64,000 nucleotides of DNA from Cupriavidus consociatus (GCF_017814975.1 NZ_JAGIQA010000007.1:124001-188000); one strand, 5' to 3'. Numbered from the stretch's first letter, positions 27,330 to 36,521 are shown. The notes: generated from the sequence alone by a model not told the origin. Translations and numbers: made by a program.

Positions 27330-28549
27330 GCGTGCGCCGCGTTCACCGCGTTCACCGGCCAGGGCTGGTCCACCAGGAAGCGCTCGCATAGCAGCGCCCA
27401 GTACGCCGCGCCAACCGGGATATTGCCGTCGTTGAAGTCGTAGCCGGGGTTGTGTACCATGCAGCCGCCCTCGGCTCCCTCGCCATTGCCGATCCACAGG
27501 TAGCAGCCGGGCACCGCCTCCAGCATGAAGGCGAAGTCCTCGCTTGCAGCGATCGGCGGCGCCTGGCAGTCGACCTGGCCGGGCCCCAGCAGCTCCAGCG
27601 CAACCTGGCTTGCCAATGCCGTTTCCGCCGGCGTGTTCACCAGCACCGGATAGCCGCGCTCGTAGTCGATCCGCGCCTTCACGCCGTAGCTCTGTGCCTG
27701 CGCGGCAACCAGTTCGCGGATGCGCTGCTCGAGCTGGTCGCGCACGCGGCGGTCCAGCGCGCGCACGCTCAGGCTCAGCACTGCCTGCGCGGGAATGATG
27801 TTGGAGACGGTGCCCGCCTGGAACGCGCCCACCGTGACCACTGCCGTTTGCAGCGGATCGACATTGCGCGCCACGATGGTCTGCAACGCCATCACGATCG
27901 AAGCGCCGGCCACGACCGGGTCGGCCGCGTTGTGCGGAAATGCCGCGTGGCCGCCGATGCCGGCCAGCGTGATGGTCACGCTGTCGGCCGAGGCCTGCGC
28001 CGCGCCCTGGCGCAGCAGCAACCGCCCGGGCGCCGTGCCGGGGACATTGTGCATGGCGAAGATGGCATCGCACGGGTACTTGTCGAACAGCCCCGCTTCC
28101 ATCATCCGCCTGGCACCGCCCAGCCCTTCCTCCGCCGGCTGGAAGATCAGGTTCAGCGTGCCGCTGAAATTGCCTTGCCGCGCCAGATGCCTGGCGGCGC
28201 AAAGCAGCATGGCGGTATGCCCGTCGTGTCCGCAGGCATGCATCACGCCGGGATGGCAGCTGGCATAGGGCAGCCCGGTGGCCTCGGCCATCGGCAGCGC
28301 GTCCATGTCGGCGCGGATGCCGAGGCGGCGGCCGCCGTTGCCCCGCCGCAACCGGCCAACGACGCCGGTGGTGCCGAGCCCGCGCTCCACCTCGTAGCCC
28401 CATTCGGCGAGCAGGCCGGCGACGATGTCGCTGGTGCGGTGTTCCTCGAAGCCAAGTTCCGGATGGCGATGGATATCGCGGCGGATGGCAACGAATGCTT
28501 CTGCGCTGTCCCGCAGCGCTGCCAGGAGAGGATGCATGGCGGCCTTCAT
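27326..28549 (-). CDS. M20 aminoacylase/hippurate-hydrolase-type amidohydrolase
   Basis: 407 residues of peptidase family M20D. Metal-site motifs: HACGHDGH (104-111, with Cys106 and His108) and PAEEGLGGA (Glu140-Glu141), plus GIRADMDALPM. A dimerisation lid domain lies about 190-300. Family enzymes deacylate N-acyl amino acids (hippurate, indole-acetyl amino acids). The ATG overlaps the TGA of the Bug gene, so translation is coupled; the pair suggests uptake or sensing of the acid part of an acylated amino acid. An alternative start MHPLL lies at 28537, after AAGG. Confidence 0.92.
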   Translation of the reverse strand: MKAAMHPLLAALRDSAEAFVAIRRDIHRHPELGFEEHRTSDIVAGLLAEWGYEVERGLGTTGVVGRLRRGNGGRRLGIRADMDALPMAEATGLPYASCHPGVMHACGHDGHTAMLLCAARHLARQGNFSGTLNLIFQPAEEGLGGARRMMEAGLFDKYPCDAIFAMHNVPGTAPGRLLLRQGAAQASADSVTITLAGIGGHAAFPHNAADPVVAGASIVMALQTIVARNVDPLQTAVVTVGAFQAGTVSNIIPAQAVLSLSVRALDRRVRDQLEQRIRELVAAQAQSYGVKARIDYERGYPVLVNTPAETALASQVALELLGPGQVDCQAPPIAASEDFAFMLEAVPGCYLWIGNGEGAEGGCMVHNPGYDFNDGNIPVGAAYWALLCERFLVDQPWPVNAVNAAHA

Positions 28550-29550
28550 TGCGGCTGCAGGCCGATGGCACGCGCAATGCCGCGGTACTGGTCGATGCTC
28601 TGCTGGTACGCCTTCTGGCTTTCCGCCAGCGATGCCGGACGGGATGCGGGCAGGTTCGCGCCATCCAGGCTGGCACGCACCGCCGGGTCGGCCAGCGTCT
28701 GCGCCAGCGCCTTGTGCAGCGCCTGCACGACCGGCTCGGCAGTGTCCTTCTTCACGAAGACGCCGGCCCAGGTCGAGTAGTTGAAGCCGCGCAGCGCCCT
28801 GCTTTCATTGACGCTCGGCACGGACTTCACCGCGTCGAGCCGCGTCGGCGACAGCACCGCCAGCATCCTGACCTGGCCGGTGCGCATGCGCTCGATGTCG
28901 GGCTTGCCGAACGGCGAGACAAAGATATCGACGATGCCGCCCACCAGGTCCTGGATCACGGGTGCGCCGCCCTTGTAAGGCACGTGCGTCATCGGCGCGC
29001 CGATGGTCTGCGACAGGTGTGCCCCCAGCAGGTGGTAGAGCGAGCCGACGCCGACGCTGGCATACGTCAGCGGCTTGCCCGCCCGGGCCGCCTGCGTGGC
29101 ATAAGCCGCGAGTTCATCGACATCCTTCACCGGCAGGTCCTTGCGCACCAGGATGGCCAGGTCGACCGCGCCGACCATGTGGACCAGCCGGAAATCCTCG
29201 CTCTTGTACTTGATCGCCGCGTTCGCCAGCGGGGTCGTGATCAGTTCGCCGGGACCGGCCTGGAACAGCAGGTGCCCGTCGGCCGGTGCATGCAGGACCT
29301 TCTGCGCGGCGATCGCGCCGCCGGCCCCGCCCAGGTTTTCCACGATGACCGGCTGGCCGAACTGGCGGCCCAGCGGCGCATTGAGGTTGCGGGCGACCAC
29401 GTCCGACAACCCGCCCGCCGGAAACGGCACCAGCAGCGTGACAGGCCGGTCGGGATAGGCGTAGGCCGGCGCCAGGCCCGCGCACAGCAGGCCGGTCGCC
29501 GCCGCGCGCAGCAGCCGGCGGGCGATGTTCTGGAATCGGATTCGGGTCAT
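28546..29550 (-). CDS. Bug-family periplasmic solute-binding receptor
   Basis: 334 residues: signal peptide (RRLLRAAATGLLCAGLAPAYA), then TctC-fold landmarks PVTLLVPFPAGGLSDVVAR, PVIVENLGGAGG and MTHVPYKGGAP. The ATG at 29550 has AAGGAGACTGCC upstream; the longer upstream frame lacks a leader. It overlaps the M20 gene by four bases and is divergent from a LysR gene at 29679, so this two-gene operon is likely under that regulator. Confidence 0.93.
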   Translation of the reverse strand: MTRIRFQNIARRLLRAAATGLLCAGLAPAYAYPDRPVTLLVPFPAGGLSDVVARNLNAPLGRQFGQPVIVENLGGAGGAIAAQKVLHAPADGHLLFQAGPGELITTPLANAAIKYKSEDFRLVHMVGAVDLAILVRKDLPVKDVDELAAYATQAARAGKPLTYASVGVGSLYHLLGAHLSQTIGAPMTHVPYKGGAPVIQDLVGGIVDIFVSPFGKPDIERMRTGQVRMLAVLSPTRLDAVKSVPSVNESRALRGFNYSTWAGVFVKKDTAEPVVQALHKALAQTLADPAVRASLDGANLPASRPASLAESQKAYQQSIDQYRGIARAIGLQPQ

Positions 29551-29650
29551 GGCAGTCTCCTTGGCGCCTTGCGTCGCTTTGTGTGTGTTTGTGCGACGGA
29601 TCGTATCGGCCAGCCTGCTATGTGTCCAATGCATTACTCGTCTAAAATTT

Positions 29651-29671
29651 ATTCACAAAACTCATTCACAA
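29651..29671. promoter_or_regulatory. Two ATTCACAA direct repeats before the LysR gene
   Basis: ATTCACAA occurs at 29651-29658 and 29664-29671, spaced 13 bases start to start, in the AT-rich 128-base divergent region between the Bug and LysR starts. Spacing is a little over one helical turn. Candidate LysR contact site; may be chance. Confidence 0.3.
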
Positions 29672-29678
29672 GCCATCG

Positions 29679-30590
29679 ATGCACCTCAAACACCTGCGGC
29701 ACCTGCTCATGGTCGCGGACGTGGAATCGTTCAGCCGCGCGGCGCAACGGCTGCACCTCACCCAGTCGGCGCTGAGCCGCAGCATCCAGGCGCTGGAGGA
29801 CGAGCTTGGCGGCAAGCTCATCGACCGCCATGGCCGGCGCAATGTGCTGACCCCGCTGGGCGAACTGATCGCCGAGCGGGCCCGGCGCATGCTGTTCGAG
29901 GAAGCCGAACTGCATCGCAGCGTGGAACTGTTCCACCGCCATCACCTCGGCGCCATCCGCGTCGGGCTGGGCGCGGGGCCCGGCGCGGTGCTGATGACGC
30001 CTTTTCTGCGCCACATGGCCGTGCACCACCCTGGCATCCAGGTGGCGGTATCGCTCGGCACTTCCGACGCGCTGATGATCCAGCTGCGCCAGCGCACGCT
30101 GGATGCGGTCATCGTCGAGGTCACCAGCGTGGCGCCGGCCACCGACCTGCGCCACGAATTGCTGGCGCAGCTTCAGGGCCGTTTCATCTGCCGCGCGGGC
30201 CATCCGCTGCTGCTGCAGGCCGCCGTCGGCGAGCCCGTGACCTTCGACGATGTCATGCGCTATCCGCTGGCGTCGGCACCGCTGAGCCCGGAAGTCGCGC
30301 GCGGGCTGGTCAAGCGCTTCGGCCCGCGCGCCGACCCCGAGCATTGCCTGAGCCTGCGCTGCGAGAACGTGCGCAGCCTCGTGGAGGCCGTGCTGGTGTC
30401 GGACGCCATCCTGTTCAGCATCGTCGCGGCGGTGCGGGCGGAAATCGCCGAGGGGAAGCTGTGCGAACTGGCGACCACGCCGGCGGTCGACGACGGCCCC
30501 CGCTATGCGTTCTTCACGCTGGCGGGCCGGACCGAGGCGCCGAGCATGGCGCTGTTCCGGCGTTTCGTGGACGAGCACCTGCACGACTGA
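29679..30590 (+). CDS. LysR-family regulator
   Basis: 303 residues: HTH at 1-60 (MHLKHLRHLLMVADVESFSR, LTQSALSRSIQALEDELGGK), effector domain about 90-295. Divergent from the Bug/M20 operon, which it probably controls. The stop codon lies within the first unit of a 15-base tandem repeat (30581-30630), so every repeat carries the same in-frame TGA. Confidence 0.92.
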   Translation: MHLKHLRHLLMVADVESFSRAAQRLHLTQSALSRSIQALEDELGGKLIDRHGRRNVLTPLGELIAERARRMLFEEAELHRSVELFHRHHLGAIRVGLGAGPGAVLMTPFLRHMAVHHPGIQVAVSLGTSDALMIQLRQRTLDAVIVEVTSVAPATDLRHELLAQLQGRFICRAGHPLLLQAAVGEPVTFDDVMRYPLASAPLSPEVARGLVKRFGPRADPEHCLSLRCENVRSLVEAVLVSDAILFSIVAAVRAEIAEGKLCELATTPAVDDGPRYAFFTLAGRTEAPSMALFRRFVDEHLHD

Positions 30591-30630
30591 CACCGGCACG
30601 ACTGACACCGGCACGACTGACACCGGCACG
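30581..30630. repeat. 15-bp tandem repeat, three copies plus five bases
   Basis: GCACGACTGACACCG is repeated exactly at 30581, 30596 and 30611, followed by GCACG. The unit overlaps the last codons and TGA of the LysR gene; being a multiple of three, it keeps the TGA in frame in all copies. Recent slippage duplication is likely. Confidence 0.9.
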
Positions 30631-30649
30631 CCGCCGCATTGCTGGCAAG

Positions 30650-31546
30650 TCAGGCTGCCAGCAATGCGGCGCGGCCGGCGGCCAGCACCTCGCGGCTCAG
30701 GCCGTCGAGCAGGCCGGACGCGGCGCGCGCGTATTGCCAGTGCAGCGGCACGTCCAGCGGCGTGCCCGGCACCAGTTCGACCAGCGCGCCGTCGTCGAGA
30801 TGCTGCGCGATCAGCGACTGCGGATGCAGGCCCCAGCCCATGCCGGCCAGCGCCGCGGTCACGAACGCCTGCGAAGAAGGCAGCGTGTGCCGGGGCAGCT
30901 CCACGTGCCGATGGCACAGCCGCCGCGCCCAGCGCACCTGCAGTTCGTCCTTGGTGTTGAACATCAGGCTCGGGGCCTTCGCCAGCGTGCCGGCTCCCAC
31001 CCCGCCGGCAAAATGCTGCCGCACGAAGGCCGGGCTGGCGGCCGCCAGGTAGCGCATCGCCCCGAGCGGCTGGCTGTTGCAGCCTGCCGCCGGGCGCGCC
31101 GTCGCGGTCACCGCGGCCAGCACGGCGCCGCTGCGCAGCCACTCGGTGGTGTGATCCTGGTCATCGACGGCCACTTCCATCAGCACGGGGCTGGCCGCGG
31201 CGAAGGCTGCGATGGCCGGTGCGGCCCAGGTCGCAAGGCTGTCGGCATTCACCGCGACCGGCAGCGCGACGCGCGCGATGCCCTCCGGCGCCAGCGCCGG
31301 CAACGCGCCCTGCAGATCCTGCTCGAGCAGCCGCACCCGGTCGACGTGCTGGCACAGCCTGCGCCCCGTCTCCGTGGCACGGCAAGGCTGGTCGCGCACC
31401 ACCAGCGCGCAGCCCAGCCGCTCTTCCAGCAGCCGGATGCGCTGGGAAATGGCCGATGGCGTGACATGCAGCGCGCGGGCGGCGCGCTCGAAGCTGCCTT
31501 CTCGCACCACGGCGGCCAGGGCGGAGAGCGCGGAATAATCCAGCAT
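30650..31546 (-). CDS. argP: ArgP/LysG-type LysR regulator
   Basis: 298 residues of the ArgP (IciA/LysG) subgroup, recognised by LDYSALSALAAVVREGSFER, HVTPSAISQRIRLLEERLG and the effector-domain ending. ArgP proteins sense lysine and arginine and activate the exporter gene. It is divergent from the LysE/ArgO exporter at 31621, the standard pairing, with a 74-base control region. The ATG follows TTAAGGCG. Confidence 0.92.
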   Translation of the reverse strand: MLDYSALSALAAVVREGSFERAARALHVTPSAISQRIRLLEERLGCALVVRDQPCRATETGRRLCQHVDRVRLLEQDLQGALPALAPEGIARVALPVAVNADSLATWAAPAIAAFAAASPVLMEVAVDDQDHTTEWLRSGAVLAAVTATARPAAGCNSQPLGAMRYLAAASPAFVRQHFAGGVGAGTLAKAPSLMFNTKDELQVRWARRLCHRHVELPRHTLPSSQAFVTAALAGMGWGLHPQSLIAQHLDDGALVELVPGTPLDVPLHWQYARAASGLLDGLSREVLAAGRAALLAA

Positions 31547-31553
31547 CGCCTTA

Positions 31554-31567
31554 AGTTTTCCTAAACT
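31554..31567. promoter_or_regulatory. Inverted repeat in the argP-argO control region
   Basis: AGTTT-TCCT-AAACT lies eight bases upstream of the argP start within an AT-rich 74-base space shared with argO. It fits a LysR-type site of dyad symmetry, at a position suited to argP autoregulation. Assignment by position. Confidence 0.45.
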
Positions 31568-31620
31568 GGATAAAGTAAAGATAGTTTGTCTTCATTTGCG
31601 CAGGCAGGCAAGCTGCGCCA

Positions 31621-32280
31621 ATGATGACGCCATTCGCCACCTCTTCTCTCCTGTTTCTCCCGTTATCGGTCTCGCTCCAGGGCATGGCCCTGGGCCTGGG
31701 CCTGATCGTCGCCATCGGCGCGCAGAACGCGTTCGTGCTGCGCCAGGGCCTGCGCCGCGAGCATGTCGTGAGCGTGGTGCTGTTCTGCGCCGTTGCGGAC
31801 GCATTGCTGATTGCGGCAGGAGTCATGGGCATGGCGCAAGCAGTGGGCGATAGCCCCGGCCTGGCGCGCGCGCTGGCGCTGGCCGGAGCCGCCTTCCTGG
31901 CGTTATACGGCTGGCGGGCCCTGCGGCGCGCGCGCCAGCCGCACCAGCTGCGCGCAGCGGCCGGACAGGATGGCCTGAGCCGCGGCGCCGCGCTGGCGCA
32001 GGCGGCGGCGTTCACGCTGCTCAATCCCCATGTCTATCTCGACACGGTGCTGCTGGTCGGCAGCATCGGCGCGCAGCAGCCGGCGGCGCTGCGCGGCTGG
32101 TTCGTGGCGGGCGCGAGTTCGGCCAGCCTGTTCTGGTTCGGGCTGCTGGGATTCGGGGCGCGCTGGCTGGCGCCGTGGTTTGCGCGGCCGTGGGCCTGGC
32201 GGGTGCTGGACGGGCTGATCGGCATGACGATGTTCGTGCTGTCGGCACTGCTGCTGCGTCACGCCCTGGCCGCGATCTGA
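31621..32280 (+). CDS. argO: LysE/ArgO-family basic amino acid exporter
   Basis: 219 residues, six predicted helices. Family signature GLGLIVAIGAQNAFVLRQGL near the N terminus and FTLLNPHVYLDT in the second half, both diagnostic of LysE/ArgO. It exports arginine and/or lysine (or toxic analogues) across the inner membrane. Paired with argP as in E. coli and Corynebacterium. Several ATGs lie close together; 31621 is the longest with a good leader to helix 1. Confidence 0.92.
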   Translation: MMTPFATSSLLFLPLSVSLQGMALGLGLIVAIGAQNAFVLRQGLRREHVVSVVLFCAVADALLIAAGVMGMAQAVGDSPGLARALALAGAAFLALYGWRALRRARQPHQLRAAAGQDGLSRGAALAQAAAFTLLNPHVYLDTVLLVGSIGAQQPAALRGWFVAGASSASLFWFGLLGFGARWLAPWFARPWAWRVLDGLIGMTMFVLSALLLRHALAAI

Positions 32281-32281
32281 A

Positions 32282-32309
32282 GGTCATTCCCGCGCAAGCG
32301 AGAATGACC
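32282..32309. repeat. REP-like hairpin between convergent genes
   Basis: GGTCATTCCCGC-GCAA-GCGAGAATGACC is a 12-pair stem with one mismatch and a GNRA-type loop. It resembles the TCATTCCCGCG...GAATGA elements dispersed through many proteobacterial genomes. A second repeat, CGCCTGA/TCAGGCG (32319-32338), overlaps the transketolase stop. It probably terminates or protects both convergent transcripts. Confidence 0.65.
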
Positions 32310-32331
32310 GAGGCGATGCGCCTGAGGGCCG

Positions 32332-33348
32332 TCAGGCGATCCAGTTGCGGATCGATTGCGCCACCACGCCCGCCGAGATGCCATAGCGGTCGTGCAGCGT
32401 GGGCAGTGCGCCGGCATCGAGGAATGCGTCGGGCAACCCGACCTGCCGGAACGGCACCATGGTGCCCGCCTGCATCAGCGTGGCCGCGACCGCTTCGCCA
32501 AGGCCGCCGACCACCGTGTGGTTCTCGGCCACCACCACCAGGCGCCCTTGCCGCTTCGCCTCGCGCAGGATGGTCTCGGTATCGAGCGGCTTGATGGTCG
32601 GCACATGCAGCACCGCCACGCCGATGCGGTCCTTCTCCAGCGCCTTGGCCACCTCCAGCGCGCGCATGGTCATGATGCCCGACGAGATCACCAGCACCTC
32701 GGCGCCGTCGCGCAGCAATTTTGCCTTGCCAAGCTCGAACTTGTAGTCGTACTCGTCCAGCACCACCGGCACATTGCCGCGCAACAGGCGCGCGTACACC
32801 GGGCCGTTGTGCGCGGCAATGGCCGGCACCATCTGCTCGATGTCGATCGCATCGCACGGGTCGATCACGGTCATGTTGGGCATGGCGCGCATCAGCGCCA
32901 GGTCCTCGGCGGCCTGGTGGCTGGGGCCGTAGCCGGTGGTCAGCCCGGGCAGCGCGCAGACGATCTTCACGTCGAGGTTGTCCTCGGCAATGGTCTGGTG
33001 CATGAAGTCGTAGGCGCGGCGCGTGGCAAATACCGCGTAGGTGGTGACGAAGGGCTGCGCGCCTTCATGCGCGAAGCCGGCGGCGGCGCCCATCAGCAGC
33101 TGCTCGGCCATCCCCATCTGGTAATAGCGCTCCGGGAACGCCTGCGCAAAGATATGCAGGTCGGTGTACTTGCCCAGGTCGGCGGTCATGGCGATCACGT
33201 TCTGCTTCCGGCGGCCCATTTCCACCAGCGCGTGGCCGAACGGGGCGGACCTGGTGGCCTGTCCTTCGCCGGCGATGGAGGCGATCATGGCCGAGGTCTT
33301 CAGCTTCGGCTTCGGCGTGGCGTTGGTGGTGGCGATGGTATTGCTCAT
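32332..33348 (-). CDS. Transketolase-like C-terminal subunit
   Basis: 338 residues: the pyrimidine-binding and C-terminal domains of a split transketolase. Visible: FGHALVEMGRRKQNVIAMTADLGKYTDL, the catalytic Glu region MGMAEQLLMGAAAGFAHEG, GLTTGYGPSHQAAEDLALMR, and the C-terminal LVVVAENHTVVGG. It pairs with the N-terminal subunit upstream, whose stop it overlaps by four bases (GGGAGAC ribosome-binding site). Split transketolases occur in catabolic operons, for example sulfoquinovose or other ketose degradation. Natural substrate unknown. Confidence 0.9.
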   Translation of the reverse strand: MSNTIATTNATPKPKLKTSAMIASIAGEGQATRSAPFGHALVEMGRRKQNVIAMTADLGKYTDLHIFAQAFPERYYQMGMAEQLLMGAAAGFAHEGAQPFVTTYAVFATRRAYDFMHQTIAEDNLDVKIVCALPGLTTGYGPSHQAAEDLALMRAMPNMTVIDPCDAIDIEQMVPAIAAHNGPVYARLLRGNVPVVLDEYDYKFELGKAKLLRDGAEVLVISSGIMTMRALEVAKALEKDRIGVAVLHVPTIKPLDTETILREAKRQGRLVVVAENHTVVGGLGEAVAATLMQAGTMVPFRQVGLPDAFLDAGALPTLHDRYGISAGVVAQSIRNWIA

Positions 33349-34190
33349 GCTTGTCTCCCGGCTTCCAGGGCCTGCAGTGCGAGTTGCCATTCGTCGGCAT
33401 CCACGCGGATAAAGTGGTTCTTCTCGCGCTGCTCGAGGAACGGCACGCCGCACCCCATGCGCGTATCGCAGATGATCATGCGCGGCTGCGCGCCGCGGTG
33501 CTCGCGTGCCGCGCGGAAGGCGGCGGCGACAGCGTCGATGTCGTTGCCGTCGACGCGCTGCGTGAACCAGCCGAATGCCTCCAGCTTCGGCACCAGCGGC
33601 TCGAACGCCATGATCTGCGTGGACGGGCCGTCGGCCTGCTGGTTGTTGACGTCGACGATCGCGATCAGGTTGTCCAGCTTCCAGTGCGCGGCGGACAGGA
33701 TGCCCTCCCAGATCGCGCCCTCGTCCAGCTCGCCGTCGGAGAACAGCGTGTAGACGAAGTTGTCGGAGCCCTTGCGCTTGAGGCCCAGGCAGCGGCCCAC
33801 GGCGATGGTCAGCCCCTGGCCCAGCGAGCCGCCGGACATTTCCATGCCGGGCGTGTAGCTGGCCATGCCCGACATCGGCAGGCGGCTGTCGTCGCTGCCA
33901 TAGGTCTCCAGCTCTTCCGCGGGCAGGATGCCGGCCTCCAGCAGCGCCGCGTACAGCGCGATGGCGTAGTGGCCGTTGGACAGCAGGAAGCGGTCGCGCC
34001 CTTCCCATTCGGGATCTTCGGGGCGGTAGCGCATGGCGTCGAAGTAGGCCACGGCGAGCACGTCGGCGATATCGAGCGCCTGGCCGATATAGCCCTGGCC
34101 CTGGACTTCGCCCATCAGCAAGGCGTTGCGGCGGATGCGGTAGGCGCGTTCCCGCAAGGACACGGCCTTGTCGGTGGTTGCTTGTTGCAT
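33345..34190 (-). CDS. Transketolase-like N-terminal (TPP-binding) subunit
   Basis: 281 residues, the diphosphate-binding half: GMEMSGGSLGQGLTIAVG, then SDGELDEGAIWEG with NNQQADG for Mg2+/TPP. Normal length for the isolated N-subunit. GGAGACACC precedes its ATG. Together with the C-subunit it makes an alpha2beta2 transketolase that moves a two-carbon unit between a ketose and an aldehyde. Third gene of a LysR-SDR-MFS-TK operon-like array; it starts 70 bases after the MFS stop. Confidence 0.9.
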   Translation of the reverse strand: MQQATTDKAVSLRERAYRIRRNALLMGEVQGQGYIGQALDIADVLAVAYFDAMRYRPEDPEWEGRDRFLLSNGHYAIALYAALLEAGILPAEELETYGSDDSRLPMSGMASYTPGMEMSGGSLGQGLTIAVGRCLGLKRKGSDNFVYTLFSDGELDEGAIWEGILSAAHWKLDNLIAIVDVNNQQADGPSTQIMAFEPLVPKLEAFGWFTQRVDGNDIDAVAAAFRAAREHRGAQPRMIICDTRMGCGVPFLEQREKNHFIRVDADEWQLALQALEAGRQA

Positions 34191-34260
34191 GGTGTCTCCA
34201 GCAATCGGTTCGATCAGAGTTTCAGAAGGTCGGCAAAGAGGGGGGCTTCAGCGGTTCACT

Positions 34261-35589
34261 TCAGCGGTTCACGGACCTGGCCGGGACCAGGAGCACCAGC
34301 ATCGCGCCGAAGACCACGGTGCCCGAGATGAACACCAGGCCGGCGGTGGACTTCCCCGTCAGGTCGTTCAGCCAGCCCACGATGGCGGGCGAGAAGAAGC
34401 CGGCCAGGTTGGCGACGCAGTTGACCGCGGCGATGCCCGCTGCCGCCGACATGCCGCCAAGCAGCGCGGTGGGCAGCGCCCAGAACTGCGACGACGACGC
34501 CAGGATGCCGGCGGCGGCGATGCACAGGCACACCAGCGACGCGCTGACACTGCCCAGCAGCGGCAAGGTGGCAAAGCCGGCGGCGGCGACCACCATCGGC
34601 ACGATCAGGTGGAAGCGGCGCTCGCGGCGGCGGTCGGCGCTCATGCCCACCAGCGGCAGCGCCACGATGGCGCACAGGTACGGCAGCGCGGTGTAGATGC
34701 CCACCCACAGCGGATCGGCAACGCCGGCCTTGCGGATGATCGTGGGCAGCCAGAAAGTCAGCCCGTACTGGCCCAGCACCACGCAGAAGTAGATCGCTGC
34801 CATCAGCCACAGGCGGCGGTCGCCCATGAACGAGCGGATCGACATGTGCTCCATCTTGTGCGCGTTATCGCCTTCGATATTGCGCTTGAGCAGCGCCTTC
34901 TCGGCGTCGGTCAGCCAGTGCGCCTGGTCGATGCCATTGTCGAGGTAGTACAGGATCGCCACGCCCAGGCACAGCGACGGCAGCGCCTCGATCAGGAACA
35001 GCCACTTCCAGCCGGCCAGGTCGCCCACGCCGTGGAAGGCATGCATGATCCAGCCCGACAGCGGCCCGCCCACGATGCCGGCCAGTGGAATCGCCATGAA
35101 GAACATCGACAAGGCCTTGGCACGCCGCTCGGACGGGAACCAGTACGTCATGTAGAGAATCACGCCCGGCGCGAAGCCGGCCTCGGCCACGCCCAGCAGG
35201 AAGCGCAGGATGTAGAACTGCGTGGGCGTGGTGACGAACGCGAAGCAGGCCGAGATCACCGCCCAGGTCAGCATGATGCGCGCCAGCCAGCGCTTGGCGC
35301 CGACCCGGTGCAGGATCACGTTGCTCGGCACTTCGAAGATGAAGTAGCCGAGGAAGAAGATGCCGGCGCCGAGGCCGTAGATGGTTTCGCTGAAGTGCAG
35401 GTCGCTCAGCATCTGCAGCTTGGCGAAGCCGACGTTGACCCGGTCCAGGTAGGCGCCCAGGTAGCACAGCATCAGGAACGGGATCAGCCGCTTCACCACC
35501 TTGGCGTAGGTGCGGGTCTCGAAGGTGGCGGAATCGGCGTGCAGCGTCGCTTCGCCGCCAATGGGCGAAGCCGCGTATTTGGTCTTCAT
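34261..35589 (-). CDS. MFS transporter, anion:cation symporter type
   Basis: 442 residues, twelve helices. Family clues of the ACS group (tartrate, glucarate, phthalate permeases): CYLGAYLDRVNVGFAKLQM in helix 1 and GAGIFFLGYFIFEVPSN, with VILYMTYWFPSERRAKA in the middle. It imports a sugar acid or similar anion. The ATG at 35589 has GGAGAC upstream. It lies between the SDR and transketolase genes, so its substrate is probably the compound these enzymes process. Confidence 0.92.
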   Translation of the reverse strand: MKTKYAASPIGGEATLHADSATFETRTYAKVVKRLIPFLMLCYLGAYLDRVNVGFAKLQMLSDLHFSETIYGLGAGIFFLGYFIFEVPSNVILHRVGAKRWLARIMLTWAVISACFAFVTTPTQFYILRFLLGVAEAGFAPGVILYMTYWFPSERRAKALSMFFMAIPLAGIVGGPLSGWIMHAFHGVGDLAGWKWLFLIEALPSLCLGVAILYYLDNGIDQAHWLTDAEKALLKRNIEGDNAHKMEHMSIRSFMGDRRLWLMAAIYFCVVLGQYGLTFWLPTIIRKAGVADPLWVGIYTALPYLCAIVALPLVGMSADRRRERRFHLIVPMVVAAAGFATLPLLGSVSASLVCLCIAAAGILASSSQFWALPTALLGGMSAAAGIAAVNCVANLAGFFSPAIVGWLNDLTGKSTAGLVFISGTVVFGAMLVLLVPARSVNR

Positions 35590-35672
35590 CGGTTGTCTCC
35601 TGCCTGGTGGCGCCGCGCTGCGGTGCCCCGGCTGTTGAAGGTCCCGCCTCTTTCGGGCGGCATCACTTGAAT

Positions 35673-36422
35673 TTAGTGGATCAGCATGCCGCCGTTGACG
35701 TCGAGCGTGATGCCGGTCAGGTACGCGGACATGTCGCTCGCCAGGAACACGCAGGCGTTGGCCACGTCGGCGGCATTGCCCAGGCGGCCCAGCGGGATGC
35801 CCTTGATGATGTCGGCGCGCATCTCGGGCGTGAGCTTGTCGCCGGTGATGTCGGTCTGGATCAGGCCCGGCGTGATCGAATTGACGCGGATGCCGTCCGG
35901 CCCGAACTCGCGCGCCATGGCGCGAGCCAGTCCCAGCACGCCTGCCTTGGCGGCGCTGTAGTGCGGCCCGCCGAAGATGCCGCCGCCGCGCTGCGCCGAT
36001 ACCGACGACATGCACACGATGCTGCCGCGCTTCTGCTCGCGCATCTGCGGCAACACCGCCTGCGACATGTACAGCGTGCCGCGCAGGTTCACGTCGAGCA
36101 CGGCGTCGTAGTTGGCCGCCTGGATATCGAGCGTGCGCACCGGCTGGGTGATGCCGGCGTTATTGATGAGCGCATCAATGCGCCCGTAGCGCTGCAGCAC
36201 GGCTTGCGCCGCGCGTTCGCAGGCGGCCTTGTCGGTCACGTCGCAGGCCAGGCCCAGGTGCTGGTCACCCAGCTCACCGGCGGCTGCCTGCGCGTCTTCG
36301 AGGCGCAGGTCCAGAATCACCACGGTGGCGCCCTGCGCGGCGAAGGCTTTCGCGGTGGCCTTACCGATGCCGCGCGCCGAGGCGGCGCCGGTGATGATGA
36401 CTACGTTGTTCTCGACCAGCAT
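35673..36422 (-). CDS. Short-chain dehydrogenase/reductase
   Basis: 249 residues, classical SDR: cofactor motif TGAASARGIG (11-20), NNAG at 87-90, catalytic Ser140, Tyr155 and Lys159 (YSAAK). Asp38 after the second strand (VILDLR) favours NAD(H). AAGGAGACAAAG precedes the ATG. First structural gene after the LysR regulator; probably oxidises an alcohol of the imported sugar acid or polyol to a ketone that the transketolase can use. Confidence 0.92.
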   Translation of the reverse strand: MLVENNVVIITGAASARGIGKATAKAFAAQGATVVILDLRLEDAQAAAGELGDQHLGLACDVTDKAACERAAQAVLQRYGRIDALINNAGITQPVRTLDIQAANYDAVLDVNLRGTLYMSQAVLPQMREQKRGSIVCMSSVSAQRGGGIFGGPHYSAAKAGVLGLARAMAREFGPDGIRVNSITPGLIQTDITGDKLTPEMRADIIKGIPLGRLGNAADVANACVFLASDMSAYLTGITLDVNGGMLIH

Positions 36423-36496
36423 CTTTGTCTCCTTGCAATTGGACTTGGGATGTGTCGAGTTTTGTCGCTGGCGGCCTGACGATCAACGCGGTCTGC

Positions 36497-36521
36497 CTCA
36501 GCTATTGCTGAGAAATTTTCA
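36497..36521. promoter_or_regulatory. Hairpin and T-N11-A dyad upstream of the SDR operon
   Basis: CTCAGC-TATT-GCTGAG (36497-36512) overlaps TGAGAAATTTTCA (36509-36521), an imperfect dyad with T-N11-A spacing typical of LysR boxes. It is about 75-90 bases upstream of the SDR start. Probable regulator site, by position and form. Confidence 0.4.

Noticed and set aside
30581-30630. 15-bp repeat considered as an attachment or mobile-element end
   Set aside because: Direct head-to-tail copies without a matching distant copy, integrase or transposase in the window.
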